The notes under the pieces are model-generated. The model saw only the letters and a program-made list of their open reading frames with translations. It searched no databases and was not told the origin of the DNA. From Methanomicrobiales archaeon (GTDB lineage Archaea > Halobacteriota > Methanomicrobia > Methanomicrobiales > Methanoculleaceae): a stretch of 5,717 bases of DNA. The translations under genes and the position numbers were made by a program. Positions 5,668 through 5,717 of this stretch are shown piece by piece (position 1 is the first letter of the stretch; the number at the start of each line of letters is the position of its first letter). The stretch is taken from assembly GCA_012510295.1 (NCBI GenBank), contig JAAZID010000289.1, positions 1 to 5,717 of the forward strand, given 5' to 3'.

Positions 5668-5717
5668 ACCGCCGCTGCGACCTCCTCTTTGCTCCCCGAG
5701 ACTCTGGTAGTACCATC
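5649..5717 (-). CDS. C-terminal end of an unidentified gene (partial, runs off the window)
   Basis: The minus strand from the window edge reads DGTTRVSGSKEEVAAAVWSG followed by two leucines and TAG at 5651-5649 (22 codons). The composition, with a charged turn and then an alanine-rich helix, is typical of a real C-terminus. It overlaps the pantoate kinase start by 19 nt and contains that gene's Shine-Dalgarno site. It is probably the preceding gene of the operon; too little is visible to name a family. Confidence 0.5.
   Translation of the reverse strand, partial: DGTTRVSGSKEEVAAAVWSGLL
5680..5686 (-). promoter_or_regulatory. Shine-Dalgarno site for pantoate kinase
   Basis: AGGAGGT on the minus strand, 12 bases before the ATG at 5667-5665, a little further than usual. 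It lies within the last codons of the upstream gene. No other in-frame start codon is present between it and the window edge, so it supports the annotated start. Confidence 0.6.

Noticed and set aside
1..5717. CRISPR array, tRNA or rRNA gene, intact mobile element or defence system
   Set aside because: No regularly spaced repeats, cloverleaf, rRNA-like sequence, transposase, integrase, nuclease or toxin-antitoxin pair was recognised on either strand.

Overview
The window looks like chromosomal DNA of a methanogenic archaeon, most likely of the Methanomicrobiales (Methanoculleus-like). The evidence is the archaea-only CoA-pathway pair pantoate kinase plus phosphopantothenate synthetase, a clamp-loader (RFC) small-subunit paralog, archaeal TATA-like and oligo-T signals, and a G+C-rich core with strong Shine-Dalgarno sequences. 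The genus is an inference from overall feel; no rRNA or marker gene is present to settle it.

Right half (2397-5717): a tight minus-strand operon. Read 5' to 3' on the minus strand it holds the last 22 codons of an unidentified gene running off the window, pantoate kinase, phosphopantothenate synthetase, a divergent RFC small subunit, and a class I SAM-dependent methyltransferase. Every junction overlaps (19, 4, 14 and 8 nt), so translational coupling is likely throughout. The first two complete genes catalyse consecutive steps: pantoate to 4-phosphopantoate, then to 4-phosphopantothenate. The RFC-like protein would act in loading the PCNA sliding clamp. The methyltransferase has no identifiable substrate.

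Left half (1-2396): lower in G+C and sparsely coding. It contains one intact gene, a leucine-carboxyl-methyltransferase-family (LCM/PF04072-type) SAM-dependent methyltransferase with a TATA-like box unusually close to its start. It also holds a clear C-terminal remnant of an NADPH-dependent glutamate synthase small-subunit-like gene (gltA/gltD family) with a frameshift and an internal deletion, followed by an oligo-T tract. A second, unidentified minus-strand reading frame is broken by an in-frame TGA, and an imperfect inverted repeat lies between the glutamate synthase remnant and the operon. This half reads like an eroding or recombined segment beside a conserved housekeeping operon.

I see no CRISPR array, tRNA, rRNA, intact transposase or integrase, and no convincing new multi-gene system. 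The most unusual points are the altered ATPase motifs of the clamp-loader paralog and its overlap-coupled placement with CoA biosynthesis.
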